Source: Sanguinoderma infundibulare
Lineage: Eukaryota; Basidiomycota; Agaricomycetes; Polyporales; Polyporaceae
DNA length: 24,287 bases
NCBI GenBank assembly: GCA_032821775.1
Contig: JAVLRN010000051.1
Span: forward strand, 1-24,287
Direction: 5' to 3'
Below the pieces are notes generated by a model. The model searched no databases, was not told the origin of the DNA, and worked only from the letters and a program-made list of their open reading frames with translations. Shown in pieces: positions 1 through 8,516 of the stretch. Position 1 is the stretch's first letter; each line of letters begins with the position of its first letter. A program made the position numbers and the translations under genes.

Positions 1-919
1 AGACGCGTGTGTCACGACCGCGTGCCTGCTGTCACACAGACTGCACGCGTCCCGATTGGCTTGGGAGCTGTCAGATCGGGAGATCGGTGGGAAGGCTGTC
101 GTGCGCGCGGGGGCTGGTTGCTCGCGCGTCGTATCTGATCTGGCCTCTGACTCTCAGTCTGACCTGGACGTCGACGTCGTGACCGTGCTCGAGCGCGAAC
201 ATGACCGGCATTCGTCCTCCGGGCGGCCATGTTATCTCCCTGCGCCCTCTTCTTCTTCCGCGAGTCTCTCCCAGGCTCATCCTAGGCGTCGGCTTCTCCT
301 CCTTCTGCTAGCTCGACGCGTGCTCAATCGGCCACTCCCTTCTATATCACTCCCGCCACTACCCCAGTCCCCGGAGGATTGCGTCCTCGCTTGCGGCGAC
401 ACACGTCCAAGGCCAAGCCCCAGCTCGTCTCTCTCCTCGACGATCGCTTCTTGTGTCACACTGGGGCCTCGGAAAAGGATGCGCAAGTGCTGCTCGGAGC
501 GAGGAGTCGAGTGACAGCATCGACGAGGCGCGAAAGAGGTAAGGCGCATCTTGCATCGGTCGATCTGCTTCCCATTCCCCGAGCGTGCCAGTCGCGACGC
601 CCACCTCGCGTTTCTCTCTTGCGTCCTTCGCCTGCCGCCCGCTCCCTCCGTGGCACTCGAATTTTATTCCTCCTCCAAACGCCCCACCCCACCGCCTCTC
701 CTCGTGCCCCGTTAAATGCTGCCCTCCGATGCACCCCCGCTCTCCTCGCTCGAGCCCCCCTCGACCTCCCCGCGCCCATCGCTCTTCTCCGACCTCCTCC
801 CGTCTTTTGCCCGCCGTTTAACTTCGAGCTGACCACACACTGTCGGCACAGCTTTTCATTTGCTGCATCCCCGCGTCGCCTCCGCGCACCTCGGCAAACA
901 CAGATTAACACAGATTAAC
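1..919. promoter_or_regulatory. Upstream region of the P450 (right part of a divergent intergenic spacer)
   Basis: No gene is supported here. The open frames on both strands are low-complexity Arg/Ser/Pro products of GC-rich DNA. Visible elements are ACGCGT hexamers at 3-8, 45-50 and 316-321, a CCAAT box in reverse orientation (ATTGG) near 55-59, and a perfect 12-base palindrome GACGTCGACGTC at 167-178. There is also a pyrimidine-rich stretch at about 595-800, typical of fungal promoters and 5' leaders. A 10-base direct repeat (ACAGATTAAC twice) lies just before the start codon. Transcription start and factor binding are inferred, not shown. Confidence 0.4.
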
Positions 920-3192
920 ATGTCCGAAGCCGACTCATGGCAGCTCTTCGCTGCTTTCGCCGCGGTTCTCGTCCTCACCTCCTTCGTCCTCCGACGCTCT
1001 AATCCCGTACGTCCTCGTCCTCACTTGGCCACTTTCCGTCCTAACGTCGACCGGTTTTGCCTATCTCAGTTGCATTCCATACCGACCATAGGGCCCTCTG
1101 CGCCCCTTCTCTCGTACCTCGGCGCGTTCCGCTTTGTCGGCGGCGACACGGAGCGCATGTTGCGAGAGGGGTACAAGAAGGTGCGCGCACGCCCCTCATA
1201 CTCGTCTCCTTGTCCCTTCGTTGACAGGAAATATGCCCGACGCCACAGTTCTACGGGTCCATCTTCAAGATTTCGATGCTCGACGGCTGGCTCGTCGTCG
1301 TCACCGGCCCGAAACTTATCGACGAGCTCCGTCGAAGCCCGGATGACGAGCTCTCCTCGATGGAGGGCGCCACTCAGGTACGCCTCACCCCCTTTCACAA
1401 CATATCCTCTCCACTACGGCTTGAACGCCGTCCAAGGACGCGTGCCTATGCCTTGGCTCTGTTCTGATCCACTTTGCTTACTTGCGCCCATATAGCTACT
1501 CCAACTCAGACACACTATCGGCCCGGGCATAGACGACCAGTTTCATGTCGCCGTCGTTCGCGACAAACTCACTCGGAATCTCGCAGCCGTGTTCCCCGAC
1601 GTTCTCGACGAAGTCCAGGCCGCGTTTCAGGAGTACGTGCCTGCCGAAGAGGATGGTACGTATTTCAGAGGCGCACAGAGGCGCACCCGCCCATGCGTTC
1701 GTGGGAGAAAAGGCTTGCCTTGGCTGACAGTCTTGCCCCGCTGGGGTCCTGTTGCCAGAATGGGTCGCGATCACGGCTTGGCCGGTCGTGCAGAAGATTA
1801 TTGCGAGGGCGAGCAACCGCGTTATCGTAGGCCTACCGCGGTGTGAGTATCCAACGTTTGGCTGCTGGTAGTGCGCATCGCAGCGATTGTTGACCCGTCG
1901 TCGTGAACAGGTCGTGACCAGAAATATCTGGACGTCATGATCAACTTCACAAACGATGTATTCCTGTCCTCCGTGATCATTAATTTCTTTCCGGACTTCC
2001 TTAAACCGTACGTAGACGCATTTCTCCGATCTCAAATACCTTCCTAACTTCATCTACCCTTCTCTAGATTAATTGCAAAAGCGATACCCATGGTGTCAAA
2101 GAACAAAAACACCCTCATGCCGATGGTCGTTCCGTTGCTGCAGGAGCGACAGCGGATGCTCGACGAGCATGGCCCAGATTGGGACGACAAGCCGCGTGAC
2201 ATGCTTCAGTGGCTGCTTGAAGAGGCACACGCGAAGGGCACTCTGTTCGACACTGTCGTCGAGAAAGTGCTATTGGTCAACTTTGGCGCGATCCACACGT
2301 CTAGCGGGGTGCGTGTTCTGTCCCGAACTTCCCCGTTCTGTTTTGATGTCCGGGGCTGACGCTCGATGCACAGGCTTTCACTCATGCGCTGTATAACCTC
2401 GCCGCGTATACCCAGTACATTCAACCGTTGCGAGAAGAAGTCGAGAGCATCGTTGCCGAGGACGGCTGGAGCAAGGTGTCGATCGGGAAGATGCGCAAAC
2501 TCGACAGCTTCCTCAAGGAGTCGATGCGTCTCGCTGACGGATCTCTCAGTAAGTCCAGTATCATTGCACACCCGGTGATTGCTCTTTACGCGCCACCATC
2601 ACCTGCGCACCGTATATCGCACTCGAGGCTGGCAGGATCATCTGCTTCTCGCGCCAGATGCTGACAATCCCGTCGCACTAATGTACAGTGAACCTGTTCC
2701 GCAAGGCGATGAAGGACGTGACGCTCTCGGACGGGACGCGGATCCCAAAGGGCACGCTGGTGGCCGCGGCGGCGATCACCGCGCACTCGGACGACACGCG
2801 CTACACGGACCCGGCGGTATTCGACCCGTTCCGGTTCGCGCGCATGCGCGAGGGCGGCGGGCTCGAGGAGGCGACGAAGCACCAGCTCGTGAACACGTCC
2901 GTGGACTTTATCACGTTCGGAGGGGGGAAGCACGCTTGGTCAGTTATCCTTTACTTGGCCATCGTGGCTTCTTGGGTGGGGAAGGCTGACGGAGGGTTGA
3001 TTGGTGGCGGGTCTGTAAAGCCCGGGCAGGTTCTTCGCAGCGAACGAGCTGAAGACGATGATGGCGCACCTCGTGCTCAACTACGACGTCAAGTTCGCCG
3101 AGGAGGGCAAACGCCCGGCAAACGTCCGCTTTGGGGCCGCGGACCTGCCGTCGCACACGGCGCAGGTGCTGTTCCGCAAGCGGCAGTCGTGA
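920..3192 (+). CDS. Cytochrome P450 monooxygenase, intact, 10 exons, 501 aa (copy 1)
   Basis: My splice model joins 920-1006, 1070-1180, 1249-1377, 1496-1655, 1759-1842, 1911-2007, 2068-2308, 2374-2548, 2689-2938 and 3021-3192. All introns are GT-AG, and the result is an unbroken 501-codon frame ending in TGA. A hydrophobic anchor spans about residues 9-26, so the protein should sit on the endoplasmic reticulum membrane. The I-helix reads FGAIHTSS (295-302), the K-helix ExxR is ESMR (352-355), FDPFRF is at 406-411, and the heme loop is FGGGKHACPGR (438-448) with Cys445 as the iron ligand. These are the full set of P450 landmarks at normal spacing and length. From memory the sequence resembles basidiomycete CYP512-like / ent-kaurene-oxidase-like P450s. 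Its substrate is unknown; terpenoid or xenobiotic oxidation is an inference from relatives. Intron 2 could also end at 1227, adding seven residues, but 1248 gives the better family match. Confidence 0.93.
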
Positions 3193-3788
3193 GGCGTCGT
3201 CGATGCCACAGCTTTCGATGTGATCGTGAGGTTGGGAGTTGACCTTGTGGACGATGGACGGCCGAACAAGTTGTGTACAGTATACATCCGTGTGGCGCCG
3301 CGCATTGGTCGCTTTTGCGCCCTTGTGGCTCTACTATATTTTTGTCGTCGTGAAAGATGGCGAGCACAGGCTCCCGCAATGTCCTGATGCACATCGACTC
3401 ACTCCGTCTCCGAAACCACACTTTGCGTCTCGCTCGTTGTGCTCTCGCCGATTGTCCTCTCTTGTTGATGCCACCGAACACGAAGGCGAAGAGACGAAAT
3501 GCGGGAACGACACGGTCTTGCAGCGGTGTGCAGCCCTGGTACAGGAAGAAGAACTTGCGTCTTCTGTACTTGCCCATGTTCCCGACGTGTATCGGGATCG
3601 AAATGACGAGCGGGTGGCTTCGTCTCATGGTCGGTCGCACAGTGAGCGTCTTGGCTGATTGAAGCGGCGGAGGCGAGGGTGGCAAGCTCGGGGCGCGGGT
3701 GCATGTGCGTAACCAGCGGATCAGTATATATGTTTCGCGGCTGATATCTGTGCTGAAATCTCCCGGATCGATCATTTGCCTTAGTACT
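3193..3788. other. 3' flank of the P450, no supported gene
   Basis: This stretch follows the P450 stop. A TATATTTTTG stretch near 3333-3343 could belong to the transcript end. A minus-strand open frame (3089-3775) contains a hydrophobic, aromatic-rich segment (around 3460-3590 in the window) with some coding character. However, it runs antisense into the last P450 exon, has no recognised family and no clear splice structure, so I do not call it a gene. Confidence 0.4.
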
Positions 3789-4014
3789 CTCAGAGGGGGC
3801 TGTATTGGGGATGCACTCTCGGAGGGGAGTGTATTGGAGACAGGGGGCTGTATTGGCTCAGAGGGGGCTGTATTGGGGATGCACTCTCGGAGGGGAGTGT
3901 ATTGGAGACAGGGGGCTGTATTGGCTCAGAGGGGGCTGTATTGGGGATGCACTCTCGGAGGGGAGTGTATTGGAGACAGGGGGCTGTATTGGCTCAGAGG
4001 GGGCTGTATTGGGG
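3789..4014. repeat. 68-base minisatellite, three perfect copies plus a partial fourth
   Basis: The unit beginning CTCAGAGGGGGCTGTATTGG starts at 3789, 3857, 3925 and 3993, exactly 68 bases apart, with the last copy cut after about 22 bases. Each unit is itself made of three shorter related blocks (20, 29 and 19 bases) all ending in a GTATTGG motif, so the array grew from a smaller G-rich repeat. It lies about 600 bases downstream of the P450. It is open in several frames on both strands only because the unit lacks stop codons. I regard it as non-coding. Confidence 0.97.
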
Positions 4015-4270
4015 ACAGACACATTTACCTTTGTACTCTCGGAGAGAGGGACTTTCGGAGGGGACTGTATTTGCATAGAAGGCGCGGTGGATTGGACTTG
4101 TAGAAGCTGTCTGGGGGAGGAGAGTCGGTTACTCACAAAGGGGGGTAGGTTTGAGCAGCGGGGACTGTGTTGGAGTAGAAGGGGCGAGTTTGGAGTGGGG
4201 GTTGGAGGAGAGAGTCGCAGTATTGGGCACTTCGTAGTGGAGGACAGGACATTCAGATTGAGAGAGTAAT
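4015..4270. repeat. Decayed G-rich tail of the minisatellite
   Basis: After the perfect array, imperfect relatives of its blocks continue, for example CGGAGGGGACTGTATTTG near 4055-4075 and GCGGGGACTGTGTTGGAGTAG near 4157-4177. This suggests an older, diverged part of the same repeat tract next to a recently homogenised core. No gene is seen. Confidence 0.6.
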
Positions 4271-4639
4271 ATTCTAAAGACATACGCAAGACAATACACA
4301 AGTACAGAGCACGATATATGACCGAAACGAAGCAAACGAGCCTGCCGCGGACGCAGAAACACGTCCAAGTCCACGGGCGCCTATCTCTATGCACAAGCGA
4401 GAGGCGAGATTCCGTGCACAGCTCTCCTTCCACCGCCACTACTGTGGCCATCTCCCCGTCTCTCGCCGCCGGCTGTGAACTTGGATGTTCAGTACTTGAT
4501 TTGACTCGGGACTCACTGTTTCCGGGAACTTGTCACCACCTGGTCTTCGCGCGGAACTCGTCAGACACTTGCCCTGGAGCTGACAGCTGTCTGGACTCAC
4601 CTAGTAAACCTGCAACTACGTACTCGCTGAGCTTTCAGC
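4271..4639. other. Intergenic stretch, nothing recognised
   Basis: AT content rises briefly at 4265-4320 and then falls. Open frames on either strand have no family resemblance and no plausible splice pattern. If the fragment at 4640-5090 once extended further, its downstream part would lie here, but I see no trace beyond a few weak residues after 4657. Confidence 0.4.
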
Positions 4640-5090
4640 CTAGACTGTGCCTCGACATTCGAGTATACCAACGACGCCAAGGAAGATCTCGTCATCCCGG
4701 ATGCGTTCGTAGAGACTGTGTTCGTCCAGACCTACTGCGGAGTTAGTCATACTCAGGTGATGTACCATGAAACATGGATGCACGTATGGTGAGTTCTTTG
4801 TCTCTGGAGCCGCGTGAGCATGACATGTTGTTGGAGGAGTGTGTAGAATGAGCTCACCGTATCCGAGCCCGCTGATGCCATTGCAATTCGGACGGATAAG
4901 TGAGCGGAAAAGGGCGAGGCCGAATCCGGCGCAACCTACGGACGTACGTCGAAGCGGCGACATATTGGCACATCTTCACGCGCGTCCGCTGTCTGCGCCT
5001 CTTCTGCCCCCACATTTTCGAGACCGGTATCGACATCGACAGCGGCCGGAGCTGGCTCACGCTCCGGCTCAGCGTCGGTAGCGGCGGGAG
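4640..5090 (-). pseudogene. Fragment resembling protein phosphatase 4 regulatory subunit 3 (PP4R3/Psy2/SMEK), broken
   Basis: Read on the minus strand, 4734-4657 encodes EHSLYERIRDDEIFLGVVGILE, which matches my memory of the PP4R3 armadillo-like core, where a DD/E-I-F-x-x-VVG-x-LEYDP motif follows a short acidic turn. It is preceded by a good intron end (ACTAAC branch, GCAG acceptor, 4735 upward). Further upstream, RVKMCQYVAASTYVRRL (about 4983-4933) resembles the segment that precedes it in PP4R3 (R-E-K/R-x-C-x-Y-x-x-x-x-Y-I-K-x-L). After ILE the frame loses the expected Y-D-P and hits a TAG stop at 4642-4640. The intervening helix is poorly preserved. PP4R3 targets the PP4 phosphatase to DNA-repair substrates, and a functional gene would be far longer. 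The family call rests on two motifs in the right order and is moderate; brokenness is more certain. Confidence 0.5.
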
Positions 5091-5534
5091 TGCAAACACG
5101 GGCGACAGCGGTGGAGGCTCGCGGTCGCGTTCGCGGCTGGTTGACGTGTTCGGTTCCATCGTGTGCAACGGTGGTAGCGGGGTAGCCACGGGCGGGGGGA
5201 CACCGTCCACCTGTATCCGTAGTCGATATCTGGTGACACCGGTTGTGTGTTGCCACGGCGCTTGTCTGGTGGCATCGAAGCAACCGCAGCTTGCGACAGA
5301 AAGTTGTATGCGGGCGAGGCGGTCACTTGGTAGGGAGAGGTCAACGGGAGGGACCCATGGAGGATGCGGAGCGGCGGCGGTGTCCTGGCAGTGGGCGGGA
5401 GTTCCGAACGGGCGCGTGGGTCTTGACGATGACAATGCAGGCGGATTGCTTAGAGCAGGCGAGAATATGCTCTCGGACGCAGCTTGACGGGACACGTACC
5501 GAGTTCCGAGCGTATTACTGCTGTAAGACCAAAG
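5091..5534. other. Stretch without a supported gene
   Basis: Open frames exist on both strands, but their composition (Gly/Ser/Arg on plus, Pro/Ser/Arg on minus) is that expected of GC-rich DNA. The minus frame ending near 4936 has an acidic, alanine-rich stretch (around 5070-4950) with coding-like third positions. This overlaps the PP4R3-like fragment in another frame and may be its frameshifted continuation. Confidence 0.35.
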
Positions 5535-5744
5535 TTAGGCGTGCGAGAAGACAGGGACAAAGGGGGAGGTGCACGCACCAAACGGAGCACCCGATGCCTT
5601 CTCTATGCACCCGCACGCACTCTTGAGCATCTTGTCCATCACGGGGTGGTCACAGTACGCAGGGTCCAATCCAACGATGGTCTCCGATGCGTCCTCCTTG
5701 GCCATCCAAACCCCGTGCGGACGCTGGGGATATGCCTCAACCAC
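5535..5744 (-). pseudogene. Possible coding remnant, unassigned (weak GMC-oxidoreductase-like look)
   Basis: A 69-codon minus-strand frame contains VGLDPAYCDHPVMDKMLKSA, followed by a possible helix and a short tail. A D-P-x-Y-x-x-H-P-x-D/M-x-x-x-L pattern occurs near the C terminus of some glucose-methanol-choline oxidoreductases, where a substrate-domain strand is followed by a helix. No flavin-binding part is present nearby and no start or splice site can be defended. It is at most a fragment. Chance resemblance is quite possible. Confidence 0.2.
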
Positions 5745-5837
5745 AACCCCGGCGGCAGTGCCGAACGTCCACCCTTACCCCCAGCCAGCAACACGAACGC
5801 AAAAGCGGGCCCGAGCTCGTACGCGCCACCCACACGG

Positions 5838-6220
5838 CCCATCATCGTCGACCCGTCGTGGACCCCTAGCCCGGAGCCGAACGCGGACGAGTACACGTGC
5901 AGCGCGGGCCCGGTCTGGCGCGACTGGGACGGCATGGGCAGGCTGCCGTTGCAGGGCCAGGCGCGCTCTTCGGACGGCGCGCAGGCGGTGGAGATCCTGA
6001 GACAGACGACGCACGCCGGCCAGGCGTTCACGCTCTATTGCGGCGGGGAGGACACCGGTGTGGACGAGGACGAGGAGCGGCCCGAGACAGTTCGAGCCGT
6101 CGCTCTTCCCTGACTTTTTGTCTGCTTCCCAGCTGCCCTCGTTCTCGGGGGCGCAGGGTGAGGGTGCGAGGAAGACGAATGGGTGGGGGGCGATTGAGCA
6201 TGTGCGCGCGCGCCTGCAAA
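5838..6220 (+). pseudogene. Coding-like region of unknown family with an internal frameshift
   Basis: From 5838 the plus frame reads PIIVDPSWTPSPEPNADEYTC and continues through WRDWDG, LPLQGQAR and QAVEILRQTT to an acidic stretch near 6060-6080. Third codon positions are strongly G/C, as in the P450 exons. At about 6087 the reading jumps to another frame, which continues plausibly as QFEPSLFPDFLSASQLPSF and NGWGAIEHVRARLQ up to 6220. The jump is one base forward or two back, and a 36-base intron would be needed to splice it, shorter than any seen in the P450. I do not recognise the family. A disrupted gene fits best; a correctly spliced exon pair cannot be fully excluded. Confidence 0.35.
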
Positions 6221-7496
6221 GGAGAGAGGCCTCGCCGGTGCGGACGAGATCGGCGAGGATGATGGAGTCGTCTGCATCCGTCGGCTGCGGCTGCTACCCC
6301 AGAGAAGCCATGCTGGACCGGCAGCGGGGGATGAGAGACGGGCGGGGATTGTGCTCCGAATGTCGTCGGTAGACCTGAGGCATGTGTTGTGAGGGTAAGG
6401 GTAAGTGGCAACTCGAGTGCCTGGTAGGTCATGAGCGGTCGTGGTGTTGTCAGGAAGAGCAATATAGCGGGAGCAGAGGGGGTGATGGCCAGAGCGGGAG
6501 AGAGCTGGGTGGAAGGAGAGCTAGGAGAAGGAGGAGGGAGGAGGGAGGGGACGGCATCAAGTGCTAGAAGCAAATGCAAAGCATCAATACACGCTCGGAT
6601 GATGACAGGATGTCACGCACGAATTATGAGACGGTCCGAGCACTCCCTCCCACATATCATCTGGGTCTCGAACCCCACCAATTTACGCATGCCGCGGATC
6701 TAAAACGTCATCCCATCCGAGTAAGCAACAACTGCGGACGACGGCCCAGCAGCGCCGAGTCCGGCGGTCTCCCATTCAACATATGATCCAGAGCATCGGG
6801 CCCGCCCACACCATACACAACTGTAAACATCACTCACCCCGCTGTTCCACCCGTGTCCAATTTCGCTTACTGTTCCGTGTTCCGGGAGTCGGTAACTTTG
6901 CCCTGATCTCCAAGCGCAATCTTGATGTCATATTGCGCCTGGACACTTGGGCGGGGCCCCGGAATTTTCAGCCGTCCGCTGTGTGTGTGGAAGCGATGGC
7001 CTGGGCTTGCTGGGAGTCTTCAGCATCGAAGCCAGCCATGATCCAATTTGGAGCCGCGTTTGAATCGCGAGGTGACCTGCGTGCGACCGTCCAGACCGCC
7101 TGTCCTCTCGAGGACCGCATCATTGACTATACAAGGTTAGAGCTTCTCAATGATTGCATATGTCGCAGGTGTTCGATACTTGCCCGGGCCACATACAGAC
7201 GATGAGAACAGGAGGCTGAAAAGACTACTACCAGTTTCTCTCGGGGGCGCATCCCCGACGTGGTAAGTATGCCATCTGTGCGGCTCCCTGGAACCAAATT
7301 GTCAGCTAACATCATCAAACGACCGCGGGGAGCGGAGAAACAAGTGGGACATCTTTGCGGGGGCCGAGAAGTTCCACGAGGTTGCAAGGAGTGTCGTACG
7401 ACACTGCACGAAGCACCCGGACGTTTCTGGTCGGCCGGCCTGCTGCCGTGCAATTATTAGCGCGTCCCGAACGTTCCCCTGGGCCTAGTTTTGCAC
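6221..7496. other. Long stretch with nothing recognised
   Basis: No exon chain or family match is visible on either strand. A purine-rich tract (GGAGGAGGGAGGAGGGAGGG) lies near 6530-6550. A tRNA-like B-box sequence at 6664-6674 was examined and rejected. The catalytic core of the E2-like pseudogene at 7497-8516 would be expected here on the minus strand if that gene were complete, but I cannot find it. Confidence 0.4.
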
Positions 7497-8516
7497 TCAC
7501 GCATCATATTTGTCAGTCGATTCCGCCTGCGCATCTGGAATCAAATCGATGTTAAGTAGTATCTTTCCACTCCCGCCGCCCTCTTCATGCGGGAGCGGCG
7601 AAAACATCACACCAACCTCCTTGACGATGGCCAGCGACCGCTTCGGAATGGCCGAGTTGGCGAGCATGCGCGCTTCGTTGTTAAGTAGAACATGTAGTTC
7701 GGCACCTGGTGTTACTCGCCCTCGGGCATGTTCTCTGGTGGCGGGACTATGAAGTCGCAGTACTCGAACCGCGCGCGGTTTGCTCACTTGACATATGCCT
7801 CCATCGCGCTCTCCTCCGTCTCGCCCACCTCGATCAGTGCTGGGTGTTCGATGACGCGGGGATCTTCGGGAGCCCGGCATGTAGCCGGTCGACGAACGCC
7901 TTGCGCTTCGTGTCCACTAGCGAGCGGTCGATTGCTTTGGCAGTGTTGATGATCCGCTGGCAGAAGTTGAGCAACTTCTGGTTCTCCTCGGACACGACCG
8001 TCCCGTCGTCCTTGCCCTTGCCCTTCTGATCCACCATCATCCACTTCTGCTCCTCTGACATCTCCTGCGTCTCCGGCTCAGCTATCTTCATGCCCTCGAG
8101 GCCCTTGAGCGCGGCCTGCGCTTGGATGACGATGGCCTCCAGCAGCTCGCGCGGTCCGGCGCTGCCTTCGTAGATGATGGTGCGCTCGCGGACCCACGGT
8201 GCACCCTTCGGTGACGACTTCTTCCCGGCAACGGCCTTTACCGAGGTGACAACTCATGATCGGCATCGTCATCATACTCGCAAGCGACTCTGTCTAGAAA
8301 TGGTCTTTGTAAGGCCCTCAATACAGGGCGGATGATCGAGATTGTAGAAATGACGATTACCTCCAGCCACTTCGAGAGCTCGAAGTACAGCACAGAGCGG
8401 TCAGACATGTCTGTGAGGGAGTCGTTGCGCAGGAGCTGGCTGCTGACGAAGTTGAACCGTCGGCGGAGGTGCGCGAGCGCGACCGGATGGGGGCGGAAGT
8501 CGCTGTAAAAGTGCAC
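7497..8516 (-). pseudogene. Pseudogene resembling a BIRC6-like E2 ubiquitin-conjugating enzyme (copy 1)
   Basis: On the minus strand 8516-8361 encodes HFYSDFRPHPVALAHLRRRF and on to SKWLE. A 67-base GT-AG intron (8360-8294) follows, then ESLASMMTMPIM. The frame shifts near 8252 and resumes with VKAVAGKK, RERTIIYEGS, RELLEAIVIQAQAALKGLEG and NQKLLNFCQRIINTAKAIDR. It shifts again near 7840 (ALIEVGETEES, AYVK), meets TGA at 7786-7784, continues RARFEYCDFIVPPP, and meets TAA at 7714-7712. It shifts once more near 7682 and ends NNEARMLANSAIPKRSLAIVKE. The order and spacing match what I recall of fungal proteins in which such a region precedes a BIRC6-type UBC domain; that domain with its catalytic Cys is absent. 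Three frameshifts and two stops make it non-functional. The family name is less certain than the pseudogene status. Confidence 0.7.

Noticed and set aside
3089..3775. 228-codon minus-strand frame downstream of the P450
   Set aside because: It overlaps the last P450 exon in antisense and has no recognised domain. Only a short hydrophobic segment looks coding-like.
3805..4451. Long open frames on both strands through the minisatellite (154 and 197 codons)
   Set aside because: They exist only because the repeat unit lacks stop codons. The peptides are repeats read in rotating frames with no independent support.
6664..6728. tRNA-like B box (GGTTCGAGACC on the minus strand) with an A-box-like sequence at 6717-6728
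   Set aside because: The boxes fit the consensus, but the acceptor, D and anticodon stems do not pair, so no tRNA can be folded.
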